From Phycisphaerales bacterium UBA7812 (GTDB lineage: Bacteria > Planctomycetota > Phycisphaerae > Phycisphaerales > UBA1924): a stretch of 15,909 bases of DNA. Under the pieces are notes generated by a model that was given only the letters and a program-made list of their open reading frames with translations, ran no database searches and was not told the origin of the DNA. This document shows, one piece after another, positions 1 to 7,915 of this stretch. The stretch's first letter is position 1; each line of letters starts with the position of its first letter. The position numbers were made by a program, and so were the translations under genes. The DNA is taken from NCBI GenBank assembly GCA_002480345.1, contig DLBY01000042.1:1-15909 (forward strand). The letters run 5' to 3'.

Positions 1-1
1 C

Positions 2-1111
2 ATCCTCGACTTCCACTACCTGCCCGCGAAGGCCCGGCTCGAGGTCGCCGACGGTCAGGAGATCACCGCGGGCCACATGCTCGCGCGTCAGCCCCGCGCC
101 GCATCGGGCTCCGCGGACATCGTGGGCGGTCTGCCCCGCGTGACGGAGATCTTCGAGGCCCGCAAGCCCAAGGACCCCGCGATCATGGCGGAGATCTCGG
201 GCCGGGTCGAGATCCTCTCCGACAAGCGCAAGGGCAAGATGACGGTCCGCGTCGTGTCCGATTCGGGCATCGAGAAGGACCACCATGTCCCGACCGACAA
301 GCAGCTGCTCGTCCACGCGGGCGACTATGTCCAGGCGGGCGACCCCGTCTCCGAGGGCCCGCTCGTCCCGCACGACATCCTTCGGATCAAGGGCGAAGAG
401 GCGCTGTGGACCTACATGCTCGACGAGGTGCAGAATGTCTACCGCGCCCAGGGCGTGGGCATCGACGACAAGCACATCGAGCTGATCCTCAGCCAGATGC
501 TCCGCAAGGTCCGCGTCGAGAACCCGGGCGACACCGACCTGCTGCCCCACGAGGTCGTCGACCGGCAGGTCTTCCGCCGGCGCAACAACGAGGTCGCGAA
601 CATGGCGCGCATCCAGGAGTCGGGGGGCACCGAACTCCGCGTGGGTGATCTCGTCAGCCGCGACATCATCCGCGAGGCCAACACCCGCGCCGAGGCCGCG
701 GGCAAGGAGCCCGCGAAGGCCAAGCGGGCCCGCCCCGCGACAGGCCGGACGCTGCTGCTGGGCATCACCAAGGCGGCGCTCTCCAGCGAGTCGTTCCTCT
801 CGGGCGCGTCGTTCCAGGAATCGACCAAGGTGCTCACCGAGGCCGCCCTCCGCGGCGCCGAGGACACCCTGGTGGGCCTCAAGGAGAATGTCCTGCTGGG
901 TCACCTCATCCCCGCCGGCACCGGGTTCCGTCCCTACCAGGACATCCGCGTCAAGCGACTCGTCGAGCTCGACGAGATGGACGACGACGAGGACCGCATG
1001 ATGGAAGAAGCCGCGATGGCCGCCGAGGCCCTCGGCGCCGATCGCGCCGGGATCCCCGAGGTCAAGGTCAGCGATTCCGTGACCGAGGGCAGCCCGACCA
1101 GCGCCAACTGA
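2..1111 (+). CDS. rpoC: DNA-directed RNA polymerase subunit beta' (C-terminal part)
   Basis: This is the last 369 residues of the largest RNA polymerase core subunit; the 5' end lies outside the window. The frame is open from base 2, so the gene extends beyond the left edge rather than starting at an internal ATG. Highly conserved beta' blocks are visible: GGLPRVTEIFEARKPK, then LLGITKAAL, SFLSGASFQESTKVLTEAAL and GLKENVLLGHLIPAGTG. These belong to the trigger-loop-proximal and C-terminal clamp regions that help close the active site and contact downstream DNA. The protein ends in an acidic stretch (LDEMDDDEDRMMEEA) and a short variable tail, as often seen in this subunit. It stops 30 bases before a strong intrinsic terminator, so it is probably the last gene of an rpoB-rpoC type operon. 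Identification is very secure. Confidence 0.97.
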   Translation: MLDFHYLPAKARLEVADGQEITAGHMLARQPRAASGSADIVGGLPRVTEIFEARKPKDPAIMAEISGRVEILSDKRKGKMTVRVVSDSGIEKDHHVPTDKQLLVHAGDYVQAGDPVSEGPLVPHDILRIKGEEALWTYMLDEVQNVYRAQGVGIDDKHIELILSQMLRKVRVENPGDTDLLPHEVVDRQVFRRRNNEVANMARIQESGGTELRVGDLVSRDIIREANTRAEAAGKEPAKAKRARPATGRTLLLGITKAALSSESFLSGASFQESTKVLTEAALRGAEDTLVGLKENVLLGHLIPAGTGFRPYQDIRVKRLVELDEMDDDEDRMMEEAAMAAEALGADRAGIPEVKVSDSVTEGSPTSAN

Positions 1112-1141
1112 TCCGCTGACCGGATATCAAGATCCCACACG

Positions 1142-1169
1142 AAAGCCCGGGCGCCGGCCCGGGCTTTTT
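1142..1169 (+). terminator. Intrinsic terminator after rpoC
   Basis: An 11-bp perfect stem (AAAGCCCGGGC at 1142-1152 pairing with GCCCGGGCTTT at 1157-1167) has a four-base loop and runs into five T residues. It lies between the convergent rpoC and dinB genes. The T tract is on the plus strand, so it mainly ends rpoC transcripts. On the minus strand only three T follow the stem, so termination of dinB there would be weaker. Confidence 0.92.
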
Positions 1170-1185
1170 CGTGCGCGCGACGCGC

Positions 1186-2406
1186 TCACTGATCCGACGG
1201 GCGCTCCTCACTGCCCGGGCCCCACATCCCCTTCTTGCGGCGCCACGCCCCCGCCCGCCCGATCGCGTCATCCCCGAACTTCGCCCGGATCGCGTCCGCC
1301 GCCTCGTCCACGCGCGACCGCTTCTCGTCCGTTTCCGCCGCGAAGAGCCCCAACTGCTCCCCGCCCGGCTCGCTCAGGTGGCTCGCGCCCATTCCGATGA
1401 GCCGCACAGGCCGAAACGAACCCGACGCCCACCGGTCGAACAACTCCAGGGCCTCCGCCCATAGATCGTCGGTCCGATCGCTCTTGGTCGCCAAGGTTCC
1501 GGAGCGCGTGATGGTCTCGAAATCACCGAAGCGGATCTTGATCGTCACGGTCCCCGCGACACGCCCGTGCGCGCGCAGGCGACGACCGACATCCTCGACC
1601 TGCCCCAGCAGCACCGCGCGCACCTGCTCAGGGTCGGTTAGGTCATCCCCGAAGGTCCGTTCATGGCTGATCGACTTCGCTTCGCGATCCGAATGCACGG
1701 GCCGGTCGTCCTCGCCGCGCGCGAGCCTCGCGAGGTGCGATCCCGTGCGCTCGCCGAGGTTCGCGACCAGCGCGTTCTCGTCCATGCGGCGGATGTCCCC
1801 GATCGTGCGCAGGCCCAGGCGCGCAAGCCGGTTCGCACCCGCCTTTCCCACGCCCCAGAGCCGGCCGACCGGCAGGGGGTCCAGGATCTCATGCACCCGA
1901 TCGTGCGGGATGACCGTGAGCCCGTCGGGCTTGTCGAGGTCCGATGCGAGCTTCGCGAGGAACTTGTTGGGCGCCACGCCCACCGAGGCGGTCAGCCCCG
2001 TCTCCGATCGCACGCGCTCGCGGATCGCGCGCGCGGTCGCGACCCCGTCGCCGAAAAGGCCCGACGATCCGGTCACATCCACGAACGCCTCGTCGACCGA
2101 GATGGGCTGGACAAGCGGACTGAACGATTCGAGGATCGCGAAGACCCGCTTGCTGAGTTCGCGATACCGAGACCCGTTGGGCTTCACGACCACCGCCTGC
2201 GGGCACAGGCGGAGCGCGACCGCGGTGGGTTGCGCGCTCCGGCATCCGAACGCGCGGGCCTCGTAGCTCGCCGCCGCGACGACGCCCCGCTTGCCCCCGC
2301 CGCCCACGAGGACGGGCTTGCCCCGAAGCGAGGGGTCGTCGAGCTGCTCGACGGACGCGAAGAAGGCGTCCATGTCGACATGGAGGATGATTTGATCGCC
2401 GTCCAC
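1186..2406 (-). CDS. dinB: DNA polymerase IV (Y-family translesion polymerase)
   Basis: This is an error-prone Y-family polymerase that extends stalled primers opposite damaged bases. Counting from the GTG start chosen here (406 aa), the palm motif HVDMDAFFASVE carries metal-binding Asp11 and Asp13, and PISVDEAF carries Asp105/Glu106. A helix-hairpin-helix segment (GVGKAGANRLARLGLRTIGDI) and the little-finger domain (SISHERTFGDDL onward) follow in the usual order. QLGLF at about 351-355 is a sliding-clamp binding motif, followed by a 51-residue tail. The frame stays open upstream to a TTG at 2439, but that would add 11 unconserved residues and overlap the likely promoter. The GTG at 2406 sits six bases after a TATCAT hexamer and has no Shine-Dalgarno, suggesting a leaderless mRNA. 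I saw no LexA-type palindrome, so SOS control is not evident. Confidence 0.95.
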   Translation of the reverse strand: MDGDQIILHVDMDAFFASVEQLDDPSLRGKPVLVGGGGKRGVVAAASYEARAFGCRSAQPTAVALRLCPQAVVVKPNGSRYRELSKRVFAILESFSPLVQPISVDEAFVDVTGSSGLFGDGVATARAIRERVRSETGLTASVGVAPNKFLAKLASDLDKPDGLTVIPHDRVHEILDPLPVGRLWGVGKAGANRLARLGLRTIGDIRRMDENALVANLGERTGSHLARLARGEDDRPVHSDREAKSISHERTFGDDLTDPEQVRAVLLGQVEDVGRRLRAHGRVAGTVTIKIRFGDFETITRSGTLATKSDRTDDLWAEALELFDRWASGSFRPVRLIGMGASHLSEPGGEQLGLFAAETDEKRSRVDEAADAIRAKFGDDAIGRAGAWRRKKGMWGPGSEERPSDQ

Positions 2407-2412
2407 GGATGC

Positions 2413-2439
2413 ATGATAGGAAAAAATTTGGGTTTTCAA
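2413..2439 (-). promoter_or_regulatory. Probable dinB promoter
   Basis: On the minus strand TTGAAA (2439-2434) is followed after 15 bases by TATCAT (2418-2413), which resemble sigma-70 -35 and -10 boxes although the spacer is short. The hexamer ends six bases before the GTG proposed as the dinB start, so transcription would begin at or next to the start codon. Confidence 0.5.
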
Positions 2440-2652
2440 TCCGGGGTTTCGTGGAATGAAGACGCATCGGGGTGGGTTTCCCTCGACTCGTCCCGGAAGG
2501 TGTGGAACACTCTGTGTGCTCCGCCTGATATTCGGGGGTGCCGCGCTGTTGGTTCGGCGCGATCTTCCGGGCAGGGCCCCGCCGTGAACGCGGGCTCGAT
2601 GAGCGCGCGGTTTTCGAGATTCAAAGACCTGGGAAAACAGAAAACAGGAAAA

Positions 2653-2659
2653 GAAGGAG
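2653..2659 (+). promoter_or_regulatory. Shine-Dalgarno fixing the start of the Cys-rich protein
   Basis: GAAGGAG lies seven bases before the ATG at 2667, inside an A/G-rich leader (from about 2624) that contrasts with the GC-rich surroundings. It is among the strongest ribosome binding sites in the window and excludes the GTG at 2538 as the start. It also suggests high expression. Confidence 0.85.
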
Positions 2660-2666
2660 TTTGAAG

Positions 2667-3704
2667 ATGGTCCGGACCCTGATGGTTTCTGTCGTCATGT
2701 CGCTCACCGCGATCGCCGGCGCGTGTCCCACCTGCGGGTGCACCGACGCGAAGACCGAGACAGCGAGCGATACCAAGGCGTGTTCGACCGAGTGCGCCGA
2801 CGCGACCGCGTGCGAGAAATCGTGCGACGGCGCCGCGGCGGTCACCCAGGTCGCGGGCACCGCGGGCGATAAGGACTGCGCCTCCGCCTGCTCGGGTGAG
2901 GGCGCCGCGGTGATGGCGGTCTCCGCGCCCGCGGGCGAGGGCGCCTGCTGCGCCAGCGGCGCCGCGGCGACCCAGGTCGCCCAGAAGACCGACGCCTGCG
3001 CGGCCGAGTGCTCCGGCACGGCGGTGATGGCGGTCGCGAACGACACCTGCGACGCCGCCTGCGACAAGGCCTGCGGCGAGGACTGCGGGACCGACTGCGA
3101 GACGAGCAAGACCGCGCAGGTCGCGTTCGCCTCGTGGATGCCCAAGATGACCTACAAGGTCGGCAACCAGACCATGACCTGCTCGAAGATGGCGGGCGCG
3201 AAGGCCAGCGAGCAGCACACCCACATGCACTATGTCGTCAACGGCGTCGAGTTCGACGACCATGCCCAGGCGATGATCGCGCACGCCAAGCAGCTCGAGG
3301 CGAAGATGATGGACCTCGTCCGCGTCCAGCTTGCCGTCAACGGCGAGTGCGTCGCCTGCCCCGATTCCGCGAAGGCGATGGCGGACTCCTGCGAGTCCAA
3401 GAAGCTCCAGTACCGCGTCGGGCCCGCGACCTTCGACAACGCCGAGGACGCGATCAAGGCCTCCATCATGGCCTACAACGCCGCGATGAGCGTCAAGATG
3501 GAGTACGCCGTGGGTGAGTCGACCACCTCCTGCTCGGTCTCCGCGGGCGAGATGGCGAAAGCGAACAACTGCTCGGTCGAGTATGTCGTCAACGGCCAGC
3601 GCACGGGTTGCAAGACCAGCGCGGGCTACATGAAGACCCTCGTCAGCGTCCAGAACGCGCTCAAGGCCCTCGAGACCGCGAGCAAGGCGAACGCCGACGC
3701 CTGA
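2667..3704 (+). CDS. Exported cysteine-rich repeat protein, unknown function
   Basis: I do not recognise a named family. The 345-residue product starts at the ATG preceded by GAAGGAG (2653-2659) with a seven-base spacer; the frame is open further upstream but without a comparable ribosome site. Residues 1-19 form an export signal ending IAGA before Cys20; AGAC is only a weak lipobox, so both a lipoprotein and a soluble secreted form are possible. Residues 20-145 carry 18 cysteines, mostly as Cys-x3-Cys pairs (CSTEC, CEKSC, CASAC, CAAEC) and a run of five cysteines every four residues at 128-144. Residues 161-345 are three tandem units of about 58 residues starting at Met161, Val220 and Met278. 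Each reads as two strand-strand-helix halves with the pattern Y-x-V-x-G, often then Cys and an Ala/Met-rich helix. Metal binding or thiol redox work in the periplasm is a guess. The gene is monocistronic with its own terminator. Confidence 0.88.
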   Translation: MVRTLMVSVVMSLTAIAGACPTCGCTDAKTETASDTKACSTECADATACEKSCDGAAAVTQVAGTAGDKDCASACSGEGAAVMAVSAPAGEGACCASGAAATQVAQKTDACAAECSGTAVMAVANDTCDAACDKACGEDCGTDCETSKTAQVAFASWMPKMTYKVGNQTMTCSKMAGAKASEQHTHMHYVVNGVEFDDHAQAMIAHAKQLEAKMMDLVRVQLAVNGECVACPDSAKAMADSCESKKLQYRVGPATFDNAEDAIKASIMAYNAAMSVKMEYAVGESTTSCSVSAGEMAKANNCSVEYVVNGQRTGCKTSAGYMKTLVSVQNALKALETASKANADA

Positions 3705-3729
3705 TCGAGCGCCCCGACAGCATCGAAAG

Positions 3730-3759
3730 AAGGGCGGCCCATCGCGGGCCGCCCTTTTT
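3730..3759 (+). terminator. Intrinsic terminator after the Cys-rich protein gene
   Basis: An 11-bp perfect stem (3730-3740 with 3746-3756, core GGGCGGCCC/GGGCCGCCC) with a five-base loop is followed by a T tract ending at 3759. It ends 21 bases before the stop codon of the convergent dockerin gene. On the minus strand the stem is preceded by the A-run complement but not followed by a long T run. Confidence 0.92.
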
Positions 3760-3780
3760 CGTGCGCTCACAGACGGATCA

Positions 3781-4839
3781 TCACGGGCAGCCGGCGAGGA
3801 ATTCGCTGACGAACCCGGTAATGTCCGCGAGATCGATCAGCCCGTCGTCATTGAAATCGACCGCGATGTCCGCGATCAGGAAGTAGTTGACGAACAGGTT
3901 GATGTCCGCGAGGTCGAGCACGCCGTCGCAGTTCATGTCCGAGGGACAGGGCACGAGTCCCAGGGGGTCGGCGACGAGGTCAAAGAACGCCGCCGAACCG
4001 TCCGGGTCGATCACGACGAGCGTGTCGAGCGGGGTGCCCTCGAACGCCGCGACGCCGCAGGACTCGCGCATGATCTGTCGTTTCTGCCACCCGTTGAGGG
4101 TCGCGAGCGTAGTGCCCGGCGCGTTCATGGGGTGCCACGCCGGCAGCCCGAACGGTGCGATGAACTCCGGCACGCGCAGATCGACGACGAACGAGCCCAG
4201 CATCCCGCCCGAGCAGGACGCGTCCCGGGGAGACTCGGGATCGAGCAGGATCCCGACGCCCGCGCCGTGACCGCCACCCGGCCGACCGTTCCCGCCCGTC
4301 CGGCAGCCGGGGCAGTTGGTGTTCTCCTCACAGCAGGGCATGATGGTCGGCGCCTGCCCGTAGGTGTAGAAGGTCGTTCGCTTGCTCTGCGATTTGATGC
4401 CGAACGGGTAGAACGAGCTCACATCCCACTGCCTCAGCACGGCACCCGAGTAGCTCGCGAAGAGCTGGCACGATTCGCATGCCCCGGCCGTGTGCTGGAA
4501 CGCCTGCGAGACGCTGTAGGTGGTCGCGGCCTCGACGGAGACGCCCCCGGCGCTCCCGCCCAGCGTGAACCCGGCGCGGAGTTCGAACTCCTGCCCGACC
4601 GTCAGCGTGTTCTGGATGCCGCACGCGTACCCCGATCCCAGGGGCAGACAGAATTTGCCGACCAGGCGCGTGTCGCTGAACCAGTTCGAAGCGCACAGGT
4701 CGTTGCCGAGCACCTCGTTGCGGGTATTGCTCTCCGATTGCACATTGGTGCAGCAGTCGTCGACGCCTCGCGCCGCCCCGGTGAGCAGCAGGCTCGCGGC
4801 GAGCGCACCGATCGCGCCCGAATCGATCATCCGTCGCAT
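3781..4839 (-). CDS. Secreted protein with C-terminal dockerin-like domain
   Basis: The 352-residue product begins at the ATG at 4839, chosen because AGGAAGGGA lies five bases upstream and it opens directly into a signal peptide (MRRMIDSGAIG, then a hydrophobic AASLLLTG core, ending near Gly25). The open frame continues upstream to 4998 but is compositionally non-coding. Mature residues 26-297 are cysteine-containing (CC at 29-30, PCCEENTNCPGC mid-protein), with a Gly-rich linker, and match no family I can name. Residues 298-352 form a dockerin-like domain with two EF-hand calcium loops, D301-x-N303-x-D305-G306-x-x-D309 and D328-x-N330-x-D332-G333-x-x-D336. They are bracketed by CP at both ends, the layout of the GC-type dockerin tails common on exported planctomycetal proteins. 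The tail probably anchors or sorts the protein outside the cytoplasm; no cohesin partner is visible here. Confidence 0.85.
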   Translation of the reverse strand: MRRMIDSGAIGALAASLLLTGAARGVDDCCTNVQSESNTRNEVLGNDLCASNWFSDTRLVGKFCLPLGSGYACGIQNTLTVGQEFELRAGFTLGGSAGGVSVEAATTYSVSQAFQHTAGACESCQLFASYSGAVLRQWDVSSFYPFGIKSQSKRTTFYTYGQAPTIMPCCEENTNCPGCRTGGNGRPGGGHGAGVGILLDPESPRDASCSGGMLGSFVVDLRVPEFIAPFGLPAWHPMNAPGTTLATLNGWQKRQIMRESCGVAAFEGTPLDTLVVIDPDGSAAFFDLVADPLGLVPCPSDMNCDGVLDLADINLFVNYFLIADIAVDFNDDGLIDLADITGFVSEFLAGCP

Positions 4840-4980
4840 GGTGGTCCCTTCCTGTTCCGCACGCGGTGCCGGCGGACGACTCGGCAACGCACCGTTCGGG
4901 CGCCGGCACGCGGGTGTACGCGAGACGCGCTCTCTCCCACGCAACCGCGCACCGTCCCATAACGCACGCGTTCGGTCAAG

Positions 4981-5004
4981 AAAAATCCGTGAGGGCAATC
5001 ACCG
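4981..5004 (-). terminator. Possible weak terminator after the family-2 glycosyltransferase
   Basis: Read on the minus strand just after the stop at 5017, CGGTGA and TCACGG form an imperfect stem (one mismatch) around a six-base loop, followed two bases later by TTTTT. The stem is short, so the call rests mainly on the T run and its position. Confidence 0.35.
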
Positions 5005-5016
5005 AGGAGGTGCTCG

Positions 5017-6444
5017 TTACGCGTCCCGGCGCGGCCAGGCGGATTCGAGCCTGCGGTGCGCGGTCTCGAAGGCCCGCCGCCATGCGCCGTTCCATCGCGC
5101 GACATTCTGTCGGGAGCCGTACCGCTCGAGCAGCTCGCCCTCGCTCGCGGCGCCGATGACGAGCGGGTCGGTCGCGCCGATGCCCTCGTCTCCCGACGCG
5201 ACCATGACGCGCGAGGGGAGCGCCATGAGCCGCGTATTGACGCCGCCCGACGCGCTCCCCGGGATGACGAGGACGCGCCACCCCTTTTCCAGGGCGGTCC
5301 CGATCACGGCGCGGGCGGTCCGGTCCGTCCCGCCCACCCAGAGCCGACCCGGGGAACCGAACGACGCGAGCAGGTCCTCCGCGACGCGCCGGGGATCGAT
5401 CAGTTCCGCCGCGAGCGCCTCGATCGCCTTGTCGAGCTCGTGCCGCGCCACCCATTTCTGCGTCACGCATCGGCTCCACCACCCGTGGACCGCCCGGGTC
5501 CACTCCCGCTCCGCGTTCCCGTCGACCACCGCGCGGTGCGCCGGGCTGAACCGCAGCGCAACAGCGGTCGCGTGCGCCAGCGTCTCGGGCGTCAGGAACC
5601 GTTCCGAGCCGTGCGGAGCGAACATCTCCGCGGCCGTGGTCGGATCGATCGATCGGCTGCTCAGGGCGATGCGCGTTGCCTCGGTGAACAGGGCGATGCG
5701 CACGATCGCCGCCTCGCTGGCTTCTTCGAGGACCTCGACTTCCCATCCCCGCGCCGACGCGCGCCGGAAGGAGCGCTCGATGACCGAGCGGATCTCCGCG
5801 AGGCGATCGCGTTCGGCGTCCCCGCCCCGGTCCGCGTCGTGGCGCACCGTCGCGACGACCGAGGGGACGACCTGCCAGCGCACGCCGTCCTCGCACAGCC
5901 GGACCCACAGATCGCTGTGCGACGCGGTCGCGAGGTTCGCACCGAACCGCTTGCCATCGAGCAGCGAACGCTGCACCACCGCGCCCGTCGCGGGGAGCGC
6001 GAGCACCGATTCGATCTCCGCGAAACCGAGCGATCCCTCGGGCGGGTCCATGGGCGGGCCGTCCGGGGCGCCGTTCGCATCCGCGACGAGCCAGGAGCCG
6101 CACGAGGCCCCGAAGCGCCCGGCGCGAGCGGCCGCGATCAGGTCCGACAGCGCGGTCGGCATCAGCGCATCGCCCGGTTCGAGGAAGGTGACGAACGCGC
6201 CGTCCGCTTCGGCAAGCCCCCTGTTCCGGAGCGCCGCGACGGTGCGCCCCGGGCGCTGGATCAGCGTGATCCGCTCATCGGGGCTGCCCTCCGGCGCGAT
6301 CGCGCCCGCGACCCCCTCCACCGAGGGGTCCGCGACCACCAGCAGACGCCAGCTGCGCAGGTTCTGCGCGAGCACCGAACGAACGGTATCGGGGAGCCCC
6401 GGGTGGAACTCGGCGACGCTCAGGATGATGTCGATCTGGTGCAT
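5017..6444 (-). CDS. Family 2 glycosyltransferase with extra C-terminal domain
   Basis: The 475-residue product starts with MHQIDIILSV, the usual first strand of a GT-A fold transferase that moves a sugar from a nucleotide sugar to an acceptor. Residues 1 to about 230 carry GT2 hallmarks: PDTVRSVLAQ, RNRGLAEADGAFVTFLEPGD (73-92), then SDLWVRLCEDG. The usual Asp-x-Asp metal motif is replaced by Glu-Pro-Gly-Asp (89-92), a known tolerated variation. The last ~240 residues are not glycosyltransferase-like. They include a helical segment and a Rossmann-like pattern (RLWVGGTDRTARAVIG, then RVLVIPGSASGG and DPLVIGAASEGELLERYG). An ATG eight codons upstream (6468) overlaps the TAGGAT hexamer proposed as the -10 box, so the start at 6444 is preferred; neither has a clear Shine-Dalgarno. 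It is divergent from another glycosyltransferase, suggesting a shared glycan job. Confidence 0.8.
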   Translation of the reverse strand: MHQIDIILSVAEFHPGLPDTVRSVLAQNLRSWRLLVVADPSVEGVAGAIAPEGSPDERITLIQRPGRTVAALRNRGLAEADGAFVTFLEPGDALMPTALSDLIAAARAGRFGASCGSWLVADANGAPDGPPMDPPEGSLGFAEIESVLALPATGAVVQRSLLDGKRFGANLATASHSDLWVRLCEDGVRWQVVPSVVATVRHDADRGGDAERDRLAEIRSVIERSFRRASARGWEVEVLEEASEAAIVRIALFTEATRIALSSRSIDPTTAAEMFAPHGSERFLTPETLAHATAVALRFSPAHRAVVDGNAEREWTRAVHGWWSRCVTQKWVARHELDKAIEALAAELIDPRRVAEDLLASFGSPGRLWVGGTDRTARAVIGTALEKGWRVLVIPGSASGGVNTRLMALPSRVMVASGDEGIGATDPLVIGAASEGELLERYGSRQNVARWNGAWRRAFETAHRRLESAWPRRDA

Positions 6445-6466
6445 AGGGAAGCCCGCGCGGCGGTGC

Positions 6467-6472
6467 ATCCTA
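6467..6472 (-). promoter_or_regulatory. Possible -10 box of the family-2 glycosyltransferase
   Basis: TAGGAT on the minus strand matches TA-N2-AT and lies 22 bases before the preferred ATG at 6444. It includes the AT of an upstream in-frame ATG, arguing that this upstream ATG is not used. No good -35 box is seen. Confidence 0.35.
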
Positions 6473-6493
6473 GCGGAATCGCGGGCCCCACCC

Positions 6494-6508
6494 CCGGATC
6501 GAATCCGG
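6494..6508. promoter_or_regulatory. Inverted repeat between divergent glycosyltransferase genes
   Basis: CCGGAT-CGA-ATCCGG is a perfect 6-bp inverted repeat with a three-base centre, located 22 bases upstream of the GT2 -10 candidate. It could be an operator serving the divergent pair or simply a chance palindrome in GC-rich DNA. Confidence 0.25.
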
Positions 6509-6605
6509 AGTCGGGTTCAGCGGGAGGGCGATCCGACCGAAAACACTCTCCGTGCCCACGGCCCCGTGCCGTGGCTCCACGCGCGGAGCCGAGACGCCCG
6601 ACCCG

Positions 6606-7823
6606 ATGTCAAACTCTCCAGGCAATCCCGATGCCCTGATTCTGACCTTCCCGCAGGGCAGTTCGCTGTCCCGCTGGGAGCGTTTCGGGGTGCTCGACCG
6701 CGAATTACCGTTCATCCGGTGCGTCGCGCGGGACATCGCCCGGATCGTGTTTGTATCGCAGACGGGCGTCGACGAGCGACGCATCGCACGCAGCATCGGG
6801 GACCGGCTCGGCATCGAGGCGATCGCGATCTCGGAAGCCGAGCCCGACCCGGAACTCGGGCAGACCCGCGGGCTGGAGGAACGCGTTCTCGCCGCGACGC
6901 AGGGCAGCACGAGCGTCGTCATCCAGACGATGCAATACGACGACGGCGGGCTGGGCATGCGGCTCCTCTCGCCCCTCCGCTGTGCGGGCCGGCGGGCGGC
7001 CTTGGTCGCGCGCGGATCGTTCATCGACTCACGCGTGCTCGCCTCCACCGCGGGCCCCAGCCACTACTCGACCCTGCGCGCCGCGGACATGGAAAAGCGC
7101 CTCTGCTCCGCGGCGCAGATGATCGTGGGCGTCTCCGAATCGATGATCGACGAGCTCTCGTGGCGCTACGGGATCAGCGGTGAACGCACGCGGGTGATCA
7201 GCCAGCATGTCGCGGTCGATCGCCTCTCCGTCGAGCGCGACGACAACCTGATCGTCACGACCGGACGATTCAGCGGCGATTGCACCGCGATCCGCATGGC
7301 GATCGAGGCCGTGTCCCAACTCGATGAGAAGAAGCGCGAAGCGGTCCGCCTCGAGATCATCGGGGACGGGCCCGCTGGGCGCGACCTCCCGGAGTACGCC
7401 CGAACGCTGGGCGTCAACACGGAGTTCAGGCGGGCGCTCACCCACGCGGAACTGCTGGCCTCCCTGGCGCGGGCGACGGCGTATGTCCAGGCGGAGACGG
7501 CGCGTCGTCAGTCGCAGGTCGTGCTCGAAGCGATGGCCCTGGGGTGCCCCGTCGTCGCGACGGATGTGCCCGAGTACAACGGGATCATCATCAACGGATC
7601 CAGCGGCATCCGGGTCGCACGGGAAACCCGGGCGTTCGCCTTCGCGATCGACTGCCTCCTCGAGGACAAGGGGTTCCGCCAGATGCTGGGCGAGAGCGCC
7701 CACACGCAGGTCGCGGTCCGCTGCTCGGTGGAACGCGTGGTCGGCGAGTCGCTCGCGTGCTACCGCGATGCGATCCGGATGGCCCCTCAACGGGGGAACG
7801 CCGGCGATCGTCTCGCGTCGTGA
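6606..7823 (+). CDS. Family 4 glycosyltransferase (GT-B fold)
   Basis: This is a 405-residue retaining glycosyltransferase of the GT4 type. The N-terminal half is the variable acceptor domain (DALILTFPQG near the start; GVSESMIDELSWRYGI at the hinge region). The C-terminal half holds the nucleotide-sugar domain: LIVTTGRFSGDCTAIRMAIE, RLEIIGDGPAG, then VVLEAMALGCPVVATDVPEY and NGSSGI. In the usual Glu-x7-Glu donor motif the second Glu (LEAMALG) is present, but the position eight residues earlier is Arg (ETARRQSQVVLE). The start at ATG 6606 gives a family-like N-terminus; an in-frame GTG at 6552 would add 18 residues without conserved character, and neither has a clear Shine-Dalgarno. Two small hairpins (6556-6574 and 6573-6590) precede the ATG and share two bases. 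Sugar and acceptor are not predictable. It may act with the divergent GT2 in surface polysaccharide synthesis. Confidence 0.85.
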   Translation: MSNSPGNPDALILTFPQGSSLSRWERFGVLDRELPFIRCVARDIARIVFVSQTGVDERRIARSIGDRLGIEAIAISEAEPDPELGQTRGLEERVLAATQGSTSVVIQTMQYDDGGLGMRLLSPLRCAGRRAALVARGSFIDSRVLASTAGPSHYSTLRAADMEKRLCSAAQMIVGVSESMIDELSWRYGISGERTRVISQHVAVDRLSVERDDNLIVTTGRFSGDCTAIRMAIEAVSQLDEKKREAVRLEIIGDGPAGRDLPEYARTLGVNTEFRRALTHAELLASLARATAYVQAETARRQSQVVLEAMALGCPVVATDVPEYNGIIINGSSGIRVARETRAFAFAIDCLLEDKGFRQMLGESAHTQVAVRCSVERVVGESLACYRDAIRMAPQRGNAGDRLAS

Positions 7824-7915
7824 GGCGAAGATCTTTGGGCCGACCGGGCCGCGCGCGCCGATGCCAACCGATGAGCCACGGATCGGCTCGCTCAATCCCA
7901 CGGATAGGGGATGCC

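Noticed and set aside
2436..3770. Long 444-codon minus-strand open frame opposite the Cys-rich protein gene
   Set aside because: Its translation is low-complexity Arg/Ala/Gly/Leu/His typical of the reverse of a GC-rich gene. The plus strand has a signal peptide, ribosome site, repeats and terminator.
4957..4979. TTGACC and TTATGG as a promoter for the dockerin-tailed gene
   Set aside because: The spacer is only 11 bases and the boxes lie over 110 bases from the start codon, so the match is not credible as a sigma-70 promoter.
4520..7183. 887-codon plus-strand open frame
   Set aside because: It is a Ser/Arg/Pro-rich shadow lying across two minus-strand genes and the start of the family-4 glycosyltransferase in another frame; no domain is discernible.
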